Of a DNA stretch of 64,000 nt, positions 13,601-25,510 are shown in pieces; positions within the stretch are counted from its first letter, which is position 1; every line of letters begins with the position of its first letter. The stretch spans positions 50,523-114,522 of the forward strand of contig JBAMDO010000182.1 of NCBI GenBank assembly GCA_037074765.1, read 5' to 3'. The notes beneath the pieces were generated by a model. That model was not told the DNA's origin, did not search any database, and was given only the letters and a program-made list of their open reading frames with translations. The translations under genes and the position numbers were made by a program. This stretch comes from Mansonella perstans (taxonomy: Eukaryota; Nematoda; Chromadorea; Rhabditida; Onchocercidae).

Positions 13601-16600
13601 TCCTTCCTTCTCTCTCTGTCTTTTTCGTTATGATTTCTTTAATTTCAGCACGTAAGCAATTTAATTATTTTGCTGGAAAATTCATATGGCCTGACAGAGG
13701 GACGCTTGTTGAATTTATGCGGTTAAATATTTTATCTCAGATTTGTAATTCGAGGTTTGAGTTATTGGGCTGGTGGTGTTGTTTGAGAGAAAAGAAAGTT
13801 ATAGCTGCACTTTGGATAGTAAATAATGTCATGTTCGGTACATTGTGCAGAAATTTCTTCTCTGCAAATGAATCTGTTACATGGAAATAAATCAGGGACT
13901 TTCAAAAAAAACATCTCCAGCCCACTTGTACTCATTAACGTTTACATGTTTTTTCTTGATTTTCACTAACAACAATATACATTTTGTTCTTTTTGCAGAA
14001 GGTGATTATAGCGATATGATATTTCAGTAACTTTTCTTCATAAAATTGAAATGTTGTAAATTGATTTATCGAAAAAGTGGATGGTTAATCGTGTAGTGAA
14101 AATAGGAAAATCTGTTTATTTTCGTTCAATCAACTAACAACAATTTTCGCACAAAATTAGCAGTCTTTATTTTAAATGCTTTTGTTATTTTGATTTTACG
14201 GTGTAGTGAAATGCTATTTTGTGTGATATCGGTGCTTGAAAGGACATGATTTGCATTAACAGTTGATCTACTCTATGGGCTGCAGGAGTTTAGAAATGTG
14301 CAAGGAAAGTGAGGATGCCTTGCTATTGATTTTGTATTGTGATTTCAAAAACTATATAGTAAGCTGAAGCTCACTCCGGAAGATCGTAACAGTGAGAAGC
14401 ACTAAAACTTGTCCTGAAATGATATAAAGTATTGATATTCGGTTATTGATGTTTGGACTGAAAAAATGGGCTAAAAATTCTTGTTTGTGCTCTATATTTT
14501 GTCGGGAGTTAAACAGTACAATACACAACCAATGTTGCCAGATAATGGATGATGTGCGAGTTTTAGATGTGGTTCCTTTTTTGTTTTTTGATATTTCAAT
14601 TCTTCTCTATCAGCACTGTTGATGTCGCAAATAATATGCACCCTACTAACCGCATGAATTATAAACATGCACATAATTCACATTTTTGAGACAGAATGAT
14701 ACAAATTATGATGTATTTACCAGGAATATCTACAAGGACTATAAACAATTGGAACTGAGTGCTAGCAATTTGGATGAAGTAGATGCTTGGAAAGCATCAT
14801 TTCTTCGTGCAGGTGTTTATCCAGAAAAGGAGAAGCCAGTCGAGGATGGTGAGGTAAGTTTCCAGTTTTCGAGTTTTTATTTGGAATTTTGCGCTATATA
14901 ATATCTGATGTGATTAGTTAGCCTTACTTTTTTAAATAAAGAATATTGCATTACAGAATGCTACGGAAATTGAAGAAACATCTGTGGATCCACAGCTTGA
15001 GCGTCAAGTGGAAACAATTCGTAACTTGGTTGACTCTTACATGCGGATTGTTACAAAAACAATACGAGATCTTGTACCGAAAGCAATTATGTTTCTCATT
15101 GTTAATAAAGTAAGATTATCTCACGAGTGAAATTTATCGTTACAAAACTTATAGACAGCTTGTAACAGATAGAAGTAGGAATCATTGGCGTTTCTGCGAT
15201 ATTGCCATAAAGAATCAATATCATATATGCTGGGTGAGCTCCTTTATTTCCACAAATTGAATAGTTTATTCAATCATTCCGGACTCTGGATTATGCATTA
15301 TCTGAAAAAGCACGTAAATTAAAGAACAGATCAAGTTTGATTGTTTCTTTTTCAATTCATAAGTTATTTTTAAGGTTAGTGAATTTCTGCGCGATGGTGA
15401 TCTTTTGGCTAATCTTTATCAGCTCGGTGACACAGTAAGTCTAGTTTCACTTGTATTTTCATAATTTTCTACATCTAAAGCAACAAAATTAACGGGGTGC
15501 TCCATTTTTCTTAATGATTGTTCAAAATAAAATTTATTTTGCGGATCGCTTTCTCCCTTGATTGCTGCTTTTTTCTGATAGTAATAGTAACCAGTGGAAT
15601 TTTTTTCCAGGATTCGCTTATGGAAGAAAGTCAGCTCGAAGCACAAAAACGCGAGGAAATGTTCCGAATGTATCATGCTTGCAGGGAAGCGTTAAAAATT
15701 ATTGGCGAAGTGAATATGTCTACGATGTCAACTGGTGCGCCTCCTGCAGTAGCAAGTGATTGGTTAAGGTAACTGTTTTGGGGTTGGGGTTTGAAGAAAA
15801 TTCTGGAAGGATTAATTCTGACTACGGTTGACTTTGGATGATTCAGTGGAAGATCCTCTTTTTGCTTTCCTATCCACTTCTATGCTTAGGAACTGTCGTT
15901 ATTTTTTCAAGCCGTCGAAAAGAATTTCCAACTTTAGGTCTAATGGACCGTCTCCGGTACCGAGACCTGGAATGGGTGGTGGATTAACTGCTCAACGCCC
16001 AGCTCCAATGCCACCACGACCAACGGGAAATGTGCAGAGTGCATCTTCACTTGCGAATCGACCACTACCGGGACCACCGGGTAGCCTTCCTGCTCCATTG
16101 CTGCCCATGTAAGTGTATTAACTATAAAAACTGTCATGACATAGATGACTGTTGACGACTATTTCACATCAGTTTCCTAAATTTCTTCGAATCCCAATTT
16201 ATTTTGAACATGATTGCGATTACCGAGGTGACATCTTTTCTGATATCATTTGCTGCTTCTACAACATTTTTCTAAAATTTTTTCAAAAAAATTTGCCTAG
16301 AGTTGATTGGTGTACATGATATGATTAAATGCGGAATTAATAGACCCCTGAATCATGAAGAAATGCCGAAACTTTCTGTTCTTAATGATAGATTACAAGG
16401 TGCTTTTTCATAATTGATCATTAACAGTCATGGAAAATCATGCAGAGTTTGAGAAACTAATGTTTTTGTTTCATTTGCTTAACACGTATTATTTATTAAA
16501 AGTGTGATGAATTTATGAAATCATTTAGGCGTCCGAAATAATTGGAGGAGGGTAAATGATTAGCGCTTTTTATAGCTTGTTATTGCAATAAAGAATTTTT

Positions 16601-17104
16601 AATGCATGTTATGCTCTGTTTTTGTCCAGTTATTAATCCGATTGTATAGTATTGTTGTTTAAAGTGTGGTGTAATAGTTATGGTTGTTGGAAAAGCATAA
16701 ATTACTGAAACATATTAAAACATACTGCATGAAGTGCTAAAACATACTGCATGAAGTGCTAGAAATTATTCGATTGTTTTTCCCTGCATAATTCGAGATT
16801 CAATCATCACCTGGTTGTACTTTCTTGACAATATAAACACTGGACTTCACATGAGGGTGACAGCTGAGATGATAATGCGTAAATCATTTGAAAATGAAAC
16901 TAACAAATAGTGAAGTTATCGAGACATGTGAAGTCCAGCGTATATATATATATGTATATAACTGTGAAGTGGATCATTTGTTTTTGTCTCACATTTTAAT
17001 AAGCGTTTTTTTATTTCAGTCGAGTGCATAACAATTCAGCGGTTCAAAACGGTGTACCGCCGAGGATACCAGATCGACCACAGATACCTTCACGTCCTTA
17101 TTGA
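7643..17104 (+). CDS. dyn-1: Dynamin (large GTPase, endocytic membrane fission)
   Basis: Complete gene, 19 exons, 844 aa: 7643-7699, 7810-7919, 8029-8105, 8263-8412, 9531-9721, 9834-9945, 10249-10357, 10482-10676, 11019-11175, 11431-11619, 11972-12129, 12443-12605, 13215-13324, 14724-14853, 14957-15109, 15375-15434, 15611-15768, 15938-16108, 17020-17104. Reading phase is consistent at all junctions. The GTPase domain shows G1 GGQSAGKS (residues 40-47), DLPG (139-142) and TKLD (208-211). A middle/stalk region follows, then a PH domain (about 520-628, starting near KGWLSV), a GED (about 648-745) and a short proline/arginine-rich tail with PxxP motifs (761-844). Dynamins polymerise on the necks of clathrin-coated pits and cut them using GTP. 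Order and length match C. elegans DYN-1 (about 830 aa) closely. The start MSWANTGMQ matches that family's N-terminus. The intron after exon 11 has a GC donor; the longest introns are 8413-9530 and 13325-14723. Confidence 0.97.
12130..12442 (+). other. GC-AG intron in dynamin
   Basis: The donor is GCAAGT (12130-12135) and the acceptor TTTGTAG ends at 12442. Joining AA to T restores Asn and the conserved stretch GFSNAEAKAS, so the non-canonical donor is required by the protein. Confidence 0.85.
12608..12701 (+). repeat. 13-bp tandem repeat in dynamin intron
   Basis: Seven copies of a 13-base unit (core TACTTTCACTCTA) begin two bases after the donor of the intron that splits the PH domain. Confidence 0.95.
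12861..12890. repeat. Small inverted repeat in dynamin intron
   Basis: Arms ATAGTTCACAG and CTGTAAACTAT pair over 11 bases with one mismatch and an 8-base loop. No function is evident. Confidence 0.6.
16717..16760 (+). repeat. 22-bp direct tandem repeat
   Basis: Two identical adjacent 22-base units ending GCATGAAGTGCT in the last dynamin intron. Confidence 0.9.
16840..16938. repeat. 99-bp element with 14-bp inverted ends (MITE-like)
   Basis: CTGGACTTCACATG at 16840-16853 is the exact reverse complement of 16925-16938. The 71-base interior is AT-rich and non-coding. It sits in the last dynamin intron. No clear target-site duplication is visible, so the mobile-element reading is tentative. 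Confidence 0.5.
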
Positions 17105-18999
17105 AGTCCATCCAAATGCTACGATCTTTCTCCTCCTCTCTCATGTAAATATATTCTGTATTGGCAGTGAGCTTTGCTAAGTTCTGATGCAAAAAAGTTA
17201 ACTGGGTTTTCATAAGAGCCAGTCTTACTTGAATTTTCACTTTAGGATATTAATTATTTTGCAGAAAGGCGATTCTTATGCACACTGATGAATACGTTCA
17301 TGATAAGGATTTGATATGTCTTTAGTTTAATTTGATATATCTTTATACATCTTAATTGATAATGACAGAAAGCATTAATTATTTTAGCGGGGATGAATCT
17401 TTCATTAGAATTTTATATAACTTAAATAAGCTTGCAACGTGTGTAAAATTTGTTTATATTCGTCGTTACATAGATTCGTTATATCGATGTGCTGTTTTTC
17501 ACTAATCGTTCTCTACTTTTCGGTAGTGTGCAGTTAACAAAAGCGCTTTTTTGTTGCATGGGTCTGTAGTCTATAAAATAGGTGTTGTCAGGGCTTCAAA
17601 GCAAAATATATAGATGCATTAACTTTCCCACTCATTTTCATGCTGCAGAAAAAGACGGAAATGATTTGGAGAAAAATAAATTTGTGATTAAAATTAGAAT
17701 CTGAAGCCAAAGCCGCTGGCACGCTTCTGCAGTTTTTACAATTTTCCCATGTTCGCGATCAATGTAATCATCAGTGAAACGCTAAGCGTTTTATTGAGCA
17801 GAGTAGAAGTGGAAATTGAACGCCGATTTTTGCTGCCACAGGCATGATAACTTTCATTTTATGTGCAAGCCGTTCTGTAAATTGCGGAATTCTTAAATTT
17901 TATATGCGTTTTATCAGCCATTTGAAGGCTCTGCTTTGCTTTCGTTTTTTTGGAGTCTTCTATAATTGAACATTCTTATAAATATTATTCAATTGTTAAA
18001 AACTAGCACTGAAATCTCTCATGTCTAAACAATATTGTCTCACAATAATTTATTTTCTTTTACCTACGGTTTCCTTTTTCTTTTCAACTTTTTCCTTTGG
18101 ATTTTCTGGATGAAGAGAATAACACTCAGCTTCTTTATTTCAATCGCTGGTTTAAACTTTCAAGTAAATTTAACAACAAATACCTCCCTCTATCAAAGTA
18201 TCTCATCGCATTTAAACGAAAATTGAATCTTAAACTCAATACTTCCAGAAGCTCTAGCGTAATCGCATTATCTTTTTTGTTGCTAAGGTGGAAGGGAATT
18301 ATGAAATAGATCATGTTAAGAACTTCCTCTTACTGAAAACACTTATGCTATAAAATTCCTTTCAAAAATATTTTCGAATATTTCCCATGCAACTATGACA
18401 ATTTCGATGTTGATAATTTGTGTAGCAAATTCATGTCTATAAGTAAACTGTCTTTGTGATTCAACTTCTTTACATATTTAAATTTCGTACCATGCACGCG
18501 AACTTCTTTGTTTTTATATAGGCAAGGGCAGCTAGCTTTTTTCAATTAACCCATCACAAATAACAATGGGAATCCAGCTGATTCAAGCAGCTAGAAGAAA
18601 CCGATCTTGGAAAGAAAAACAAATTCTATATATAGCCAATAAATTGAAGTATACTTCACAAAATTGGACGGTGGGTTTGAAAGATCTCAGTTCTATGGAA
18701 AGGATCTTGATAAGACCTACAATTTCTGGGGTTGCAGAAAACAGACCGTTTATTGAAGATTAGTACATGTTACAGAGCAGACATTTCAAATCCCAATTTA
18801 ATGTTCTTGAATACAACAGACAACTTTTTTTTTAAAATTGATGTTCGGAGACCTGATTCTAACTAAAACATTGACGAGAAAATATTTCAGTTTTTAATTA
18901 CCGAATCCAAAAAAGATGCAAGTATGGAGAGCAATCTTTTGAATTTCCTAATTGTTTAGTGTTATTTATAAAAGAACTAATCAGTGCAGTAGTGAGACA
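17105..18999. other. Convergent 3' intergenic region
   Basis: About 1.9 kb between the 3' ends of dynamin (+) and the KNL-2 gene (-). It should contain both 3' UTRs and polyadenylation sites. A possible AATAAA for dynamin lies near 17685. A 65-codon open frame at 18566-18763 has no splice partners or recognisable domain and is not called. Confidence 0.6.
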
Positions 19000-21900
19000 T
19001 TAATCCTCATCTTCAAAATATTGATCTGGCTCTGATTCCTTGCCACTGTCGTTTTGATAACACTGGACGGTTGGTACATGTAAATGATAGTCTTTCAAAA
19101 TAGATGATTTTGCTGCATTTGCACGACCTCTGGGGTACTGATTCCTTACTTTTAACATTTTGTGAATATATCGTAACTGCCGTTCTCTGCAAATTTAAAG
19201 TCTAAAATTTTATAGCTGATTTAATCCAGAAAAGTCGACCTTGCAATTCTATACTTTTTCTCTTCTACTGGAATCCCTGTTAATTCACTGAATTGTATTA
19301 TACACTTTAGATATGCAGATAAGGAACTCTGCTAAGAGAACAAAAGAAGATACCAACAAGCATACCTATAAGTCTCATCATCTGGATCAAACCTAAATGG
19401 TACATAAGAATCCCTTGGCAAGTTTCTTGGTGTTGAACAGCCTGGTGACTCAGGGATGCGAATTAGCTTATTCCGGTGAATGTTCCTTCTAACAGATTTC
19501 GGCGTTGGTGTGCGTAAGAGAGACAGTAATGAATCATCGGTGTCAAAAGTTGTCACTGATGGCATCATCTGAAATGTTCAGTAATTATTCTCCCTCGAAC
19601 AACTGAGATTCACATATAAGTCATGTCAGAAAACAGAACGACTCGAACTGAAATTGGAATCTAATTAAGCTTAAGAACTGACTGCCACTTTTCTTCCATT
19701 TGATTCCACATCCATCGTTTCTTCGAAAAAATCTGAACCATTGTCCGCTTTCAAATACTGTCGAGTGAATCGATCGGCTTGGATTTGGTATGCAAGCGTA
19801 CCGACCTATTACGCATTTTCATATTTATTTTAATAGAAGAAAACAGAAAGGTACTATGATTAATATAAAACACGCTATAGCTAAAATTCTTTTAATTATT
19901 CAAATATAGCTCACTGCTTAAGAAAACATGCACTGTATGACAGTTCAATGCCATCAAATAATCTCGATCTGATTTTTATAATTACCATAAGAATGATACA
20001 ATTTACTTTGGTTTTTCTAAGTGCATCCACCACATCAGCCGATACATCCATCGTTTTATTTTCTTTTGGAGAAATATTCAGTTTCAAAACCTCAAGTGCT
20101 TGTTTACGACATTCTTCCGCCGTACGTGTTCGCATTGATGCAGCAATATTTCCCCAATCTTTCCCATTTTGCGGGTGCACAGCACGAACTGCTAACTAAA
20201 AATGTTTTGTATTTGCTGCACTGCAACAGATATGAAGCTGTTAACAATTAATTAAACAAATAACCTATTAAAGTCTCGAAAGTACTCTTATTTTATGATG
20301 ACTACACTTCGCTACGTTGCCTGATTCTTTTATTATCTTGTTTTTCGTCATTATATAAAGAAAAAATTTTTCGGTATCGAAATGAAACTTAATGCGCCAG
20401 AGTGTATCATTGTTTACTAGCTGATGAATAATTCACAAGTAAACTTTACTTTTAGTCTAGTATTATCATTTTCTGTCCATTTTTCCGCTTGCGCATTTTT
20501 CGTTATTTCAGTAACACCGATAGCTACTTTGCGCGGTTTAGTATTTTCTATAATACCATTCTCCGAATCCACATCGCTGAACGATACAATGGGCACAGTT
20601 TCCTTAACGCTGTCCTCTTTTTCATCGTCCTTCTTTTTTGCTACAGAGTTCATCAGATAATATATAATGCTGACAACCTTCCAGTCCTTATTTGAAAAAA
20701 AAGTAAAAAAATGAAAAATGAACCGTTTCTGGCTTTCAAAAAAATAAGCTTCTTAGATTTGTTTTTCTGTTTCAGTGAGACCTCTTTGCAGGTTGAGATT
20801 CGGTGCTTGCGCAATTTATGTCTTTTTGCCGTTTTTTCTTTTATGCCATCTTCTGGTGAAGATACAATCATCCGTGAACTGTGCTGAAAATAAAGAAAGG
20901 ATTCAAGTAACAAAGATATGGCTGAAAAACAAACAGTTAAAAAAATTTTAGCACATTTATTTGACAAAAATTTGAACTTTCAAACCTTAAAAATCAAGAT
21001 TAACTCACATGTCCACGTTTCCCACGGAAGGGCGTTACGGGTGTAGGTGGGGATAGTTTTCGATCAGCATCATCATCATCGGACGAAGAGCTCCTACTGT
21101 CACTGTAGGCAACCAGAGGAATTCTTTTAGTATTGGCATCGTGAAAACCAAGTTTTCGGTCTTCTTTTCGCAGCACTTGTCGTAAATTCGTCTCGCGGAA
21201 CGTTGATAAAGAACTCTGAAATTTACAAAGGTTTGCATCTACAAAATGACTGGTTCAGTTTTTTTGCTGTCCTACTTGTAACAAAAATCAAATCAAATCA
21301 GTGGATAAATAATGGCACGTAGGTAATTCTACTTTCTTTTATTTGTTGACTGTAAAATGAAAGATATTTCTCGCAGCAAAAACATGTAATTTTCTTATTC
21401 AACTACTATATGAAGATAACTTCAAGCTACTGAAAAAGCTTACCAAATCGGAAGTACTTGTAGAATAAATAGAATCTGTTGTAATGCCGATAGCTTTTAC
21501 AGGAGAACCACGGATATTATACATAATTCGCTGTCCTGTCCATGTCGCCAAACGCGGTTTAATAATTCGACCACTTCTGGTCGTTCTCAACAGAGAAAGG
21601 TTCGTAGAATCTTTCACTGTAAAACATTACTATCCACTTTAAAATGAACATTTGACTTAAAACTAATTCAATTCGTTAAAAAATTAAAAACATAGAATGA
21701 AGAAAATTGAATGACTAGAATGAAACAGAAATAGACTGGGATAAAGTGCTTGACACTCCGCTTTGATGAGGTTACGATTTACCTGCGTGATTCTTTTTTT
21801 TGAGCTTCATTTGCTTTGCTGAGAAAGCAAAGCCCTTGCTTTGTCGATCTCTTGTCTTCCCAGCCTTCATCTGATCTGAATAGCAAGAATTAAGGGATGG

Positions 21901-24900
21901 TACAAAATTCCAGTCGAATCGATTAAAATACATTTTAGAAGGTACAAAATTTACAAGACTTTTCAATTCGATATCGAATACATTTTTTTGAAGTGGAATG
22001 CTTTGTAGATTTTAGATTCTCTCTACAGTTTTGAATGCAATCCTTCGAAGATGAGCTTTCACAGTCGCTACTACGAGGATCATTATCATCAGATGAACAG
22101 CTTTCGGCACTCTGCTCGAAACGATGATGAAAATTCTGCATTTGATCATCGTCATGAATTTCAGAAATAGTCAATGATTGTTGCGGCGGTAACTGCGGTT
22201 CACTGAAATTATGACTTGTAATAACCATGAAGACAATCGTCGTAGATGTTATTTATTAACTGGAAAATATAAATAGGAAGAATTAACATAATATCCATAT
22301 TTTGCTATTGCACATTGCTGGTAATAATCCTCGAAAAAAAATAACAAGAAAACTAGCACATATATATTGAAAAACAATGACAAGATATAATGCCAGTCTT
22401 TTGGATATCAAAAACCAACATATATGTGTTGAAAAACAATAACAAGATACGATGCCAATCTTTTGGAAATCCATTCAAGAACTGTGTCACAAATTCCTTC
22501 GGAAACCCTTAAAAAATAAAATAATTCCATACCGATAAGGATTTTAACTAAAAGTATAACCGACCAAGACTACTTGTCCCTACTTTATTTTTCATTCATT
22601 AAATCAGCGAACTGATAAGAAGGTGTCATATACAAAGGTAAACCTTGAAAATGTGACTTTCAATCAAACTTGAAACTGCCTCAAACGTTTCTCTTCACTG
22701 CGATGAATGTCAAAAAATTTCGGAATAATCATGCGGTATTTAAATGCTAGCAAAGCAACCTAGCATATTTGACAAATTTAAGGGTCAGATCAACAAAGAT
22801 TACCTTGCTGCATAGCTAATATTGTATTGATCGGCCCCATTAGTTCATATACACCTGTTTCAGTTCGCAGCAAACGATTGCTTTCGACTGCAACAATACA
22901 TGATGTCTTCCAATCCAAATTTTTATCCCTAAACATGAATTTAAGAAAAACTAGCCAAATTGACGACGCGATCTTCGACATAATGCGTATATGTTGATTT
23001 ATATTCATTCAAGAACTTGAAAAGTTCGTAACTTTGGAATATGAAAATGAACGAGACAAAAATAACAGAAAACTGAGGCAACTTACGGACGAAAACCAAC
23101 TATAACAAAAGCAAAATTTGGGAAAAGCGTCGAATGTCCCAAGTCATTTGCAGAAAATCGTATCGTCCAGTTATATAAATCCACTGGTTCTGAAAACACA
23201 CAGTAAAGTACTTCTTTTATTCTTTTTTGCTTCCGGAAAAATTTCAACTTCGCTATAATAAAAAGGAAAACGTAGCACTAACTTGCTAACTCACAGATTT
23301 GTTTTACTCATAAGCTCACAAAATGCACAGTCTAGAAACTGAGTTCCTAAAATTTCGAAAGAAATATTCGCTAGCGAGAATTTATGTCAAAAAAGGAGTG
23401 TGTGGTAAAATAATTTTGTAAAAACCTGATTTTATTGAAAAAATATTACATATGTAAAATGTGCGTACCAACTTACTTGATCGACGTTGCTGAAGCGGTA
23501 ATAGCGGCATTTTAAACAACATATTTTCTTGTTGCTTATCTTCAAGCAACTCTTCCTCACCGGAGGTTTTTATTTCTTTGCCATGTTCGTCGTTACTAGT
23601 TGATACAAAAAGGTTATCACACTTCTGATCACTAGAATCATTACATAAAAATGCAAAAGATGTGTCAAGATTTTTCGAAAATCCATCAATCGAATTGGTG
23701 CAGTAATCAGAAGATTTAGATGTACAGAATTTTCCTTCAGTTGTTTCTTCGTTCTCTTCCACAATTTTATCTTTGATTAATATACGTTTCGCGCGTTTTA
23801 CATTACTGTCCGAAAGTGATGACAATTCATATCCACCAAAAACTGCAACAATTAAACAATTTGAATAATTGGATGAAGAAATAATGCCATAAACAAATGA
23901 ATACAAAAATTTGAATGCGTCTTTCGGAATCATTTCCGAGGAACTATAATGCTTTTAGCAGATGTGAGTACAAAAAAATATATATAATCAATTGCTTCAA
24001 TTACTCTTTCTGAATGTTGGTATACGATGTCCGTCGGTAAATGAACACTTAGATGTATCTAAGAGTACACCACTGAGAAGCACAGAATGTAATCTTTGGG
24101 ATGCATTAAGTTTATTAGGCTTCACCACATTACTGTAATAATCGCCTAGAAGTTCTCTCCATTCGTATGGAAAACCATCTTTGAACCTTTCGATTAGTGT
24201 CTTTGGATATCCTGAACGACATTATTTCAAAAAATATAGCACTATTAAAAAAAAAACCACGACTTAAAATGAAAACCATATATGCTCATCAACTTTTGGA
24301 AAGTCAACAGTAATTTCAACTCAAGAAAATTCCCATTTTGGAAGTGTCAGAAGAAAAGTGTAAGCTTAGAGATGGGAGAATAAGATCTCTGAAATCAACC
24401 GGCCAATCCTAACAGAAAATTGTAAAGATGGCAAACACGCCTACATGACACTCCATTTAATACCATTCTCAACAATTGGACACTCATGAATGGTGTAGCC
24501 TGAATAAAACTAAACTCTAACAAATCAGATTCTCGTTCTAAAAAATTTACAAAATTTCTTTACAGTTTTTGTCTTTCTCTTTTGGTTCCTCCTCGAACAT
24601 TAACATTAAAAAACTTGCTTTATAAGAATCTCAAAAGAATATTTTAAGAGGCCCTCAAATAATTAATAACAAATCATTACCAAGTCCATATGCTGAATCT
24701 TGATCAAGTACTCCGTGTAAAACATATTTGGAACCACTAACGGTTAGTAACACCATTGAATTATATCTCTCCTTGATCGCTGTACTGCGCCAATTTTCTA
24801 GTTCACGTTCTTCGATATCTTTCTTTCGGTAACCTTCTACACATACAGCAAATTCATCTTTATCACTACGAATAAACTGAAAGATTTATATTTATTAGTC

Positions 24901-25497
24901 TTAAATCTAAATACTGGTATTAATTAAAACAAATATATATACCCAACCTAATGTAAAAAAAAAGAAACATATCCAACCTAATGTCTATTTAAATAACAAG
25001 CTTATAAGAATGTAGACTGTTAGAATACTTTAATATCTCAGAAAAAGACCAACATTTCCTTAAATTTTCAAATATGTCCAAATTAATGTCTACCTCGGAA
25101 CAAAACTACTTTAATGTTCTATAGATAATTAACTATATAACAGATAATTAATTATGTCATTACTAAGCTTGGCTAAAAAATTTTTTAAACACATTAAAAT
25201 ATTTAACCCCCTCATATGGACTTGAATAAATCTTTTAGTATTTCGCTTCATTTATTAAAAAATCAATAAAAACAGCTCTGTCAATCATATACAAAATAAC
25301 CAAAACGAAATTTTAACAGTGGAATAGTTTTAAAAAATTTTTGAGAGTTCAACAAATTCCATATTATTAACCTTGAAAATCCAAAGCTTAAGATCAATTA
25401 CCGCCTGTTGTTTTTTTTGCCGTGAGTACATTTCTTTTCTTCTTACTTGCTTTAACCACGCATCTGTGGACAAAAGAGCTGCAAATTGGTACTGCAT
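19000..25497 (-). CDS. knl-2: KNL-2 / M18BP1 (CENP-A licensing factor) with two SANTA modules
   Basis: 18 exons on the minus strand, about 998 aa, high to low: 25497-25372, 24876-24681, 24211-24005, 23842-23477, 23189-23087, 22928-22804, 22507-22444, 22202-21955, 21875-21783, 21616-21444, 21215-21009, 20883-20782, 20686-20450, 20195-20007, 19805-19683, 19568-19366, 19287-19240, 19186-19000. SANTA 1 spans about residues 36-130 (LKLWIFK through GFPYEW). An acidic/serine-rich linker follows. SANTA 2 spans about 301-395 (NWTIRF through GFPKDW). A CENP-C-like motif (TRSGRIIKPRLATWTGQRI) is near 522-540, and a SANT/Myb domain near 738-790 (EKWTENDN, then KDWGNIAASM). M18BP1/KNL-2 proteins direct deposition of CENP-A at centromeres. 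Uncertain points: the donor of exon 7, and the junction of exons 12 and 13 (alternative 20883-20724 joined to 20640-20450, 1,002 aa). The start is the first in-frame ATG after a candidate leader acceptor; further 5' exons are possible. Confidence 0.88.
22351..22471. repeat. 62-bp-period tandem duplication over an exon/intron boundary
   Basis: 22351-22409 and 22413-22471 align with 10 mismatches in 59 bases (about 83% identity). The right copy contains the end of the second SANTA module and the probable donor of KNL-2 exon 7; the left copy lies in the intron. Confidence 0.85.
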
Positions 25498-25502
25498 GAG
25501 CT

Positions 25503-25510
25503 CTAATAGG
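25503..25510 (-). promoter_or_regulatory. Candidate spliced-leader acceptor, KNL-2
   Basis: On the minus strand, CCTATTAG ends five bases before the proposed ATG (25497). It would give a very short leader-joined 5' UTR, as is common in nematodes. Confidence 0.35.

Noticed and set aside
13507..13890. 127-codon open frame, + strand
   Set aside because: Lies wholly in dynamin intron 13, whose flanking exons join in frame to give the conserved PH domain; the frame has no recognisable domain.
18566..18763. 65-codon open frame beginning MGIQLIQAARR, + strand
   Set aside because: Has a plausible ATG context and somewhat higher complexity, but no homology I recognise and no neighbouring exons; it is probably 3' flank of the KNL-2 gene.
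19330..19336. Acceptor TTAG-CAG giving a 34-base intron after KNL-2 exon 16
   Set aside because: Too short, and it leads to an early stop; the ATTCAG acceptor at 19288-19290 restores frame into the conserved C-terminal exons.
23382..23933. 183-codon minus-strand frame taken as one exon
   Set aside because: Only 23477-23842 is coding; the rest extends into introns, as shown by acceptor and donor positions and phase.
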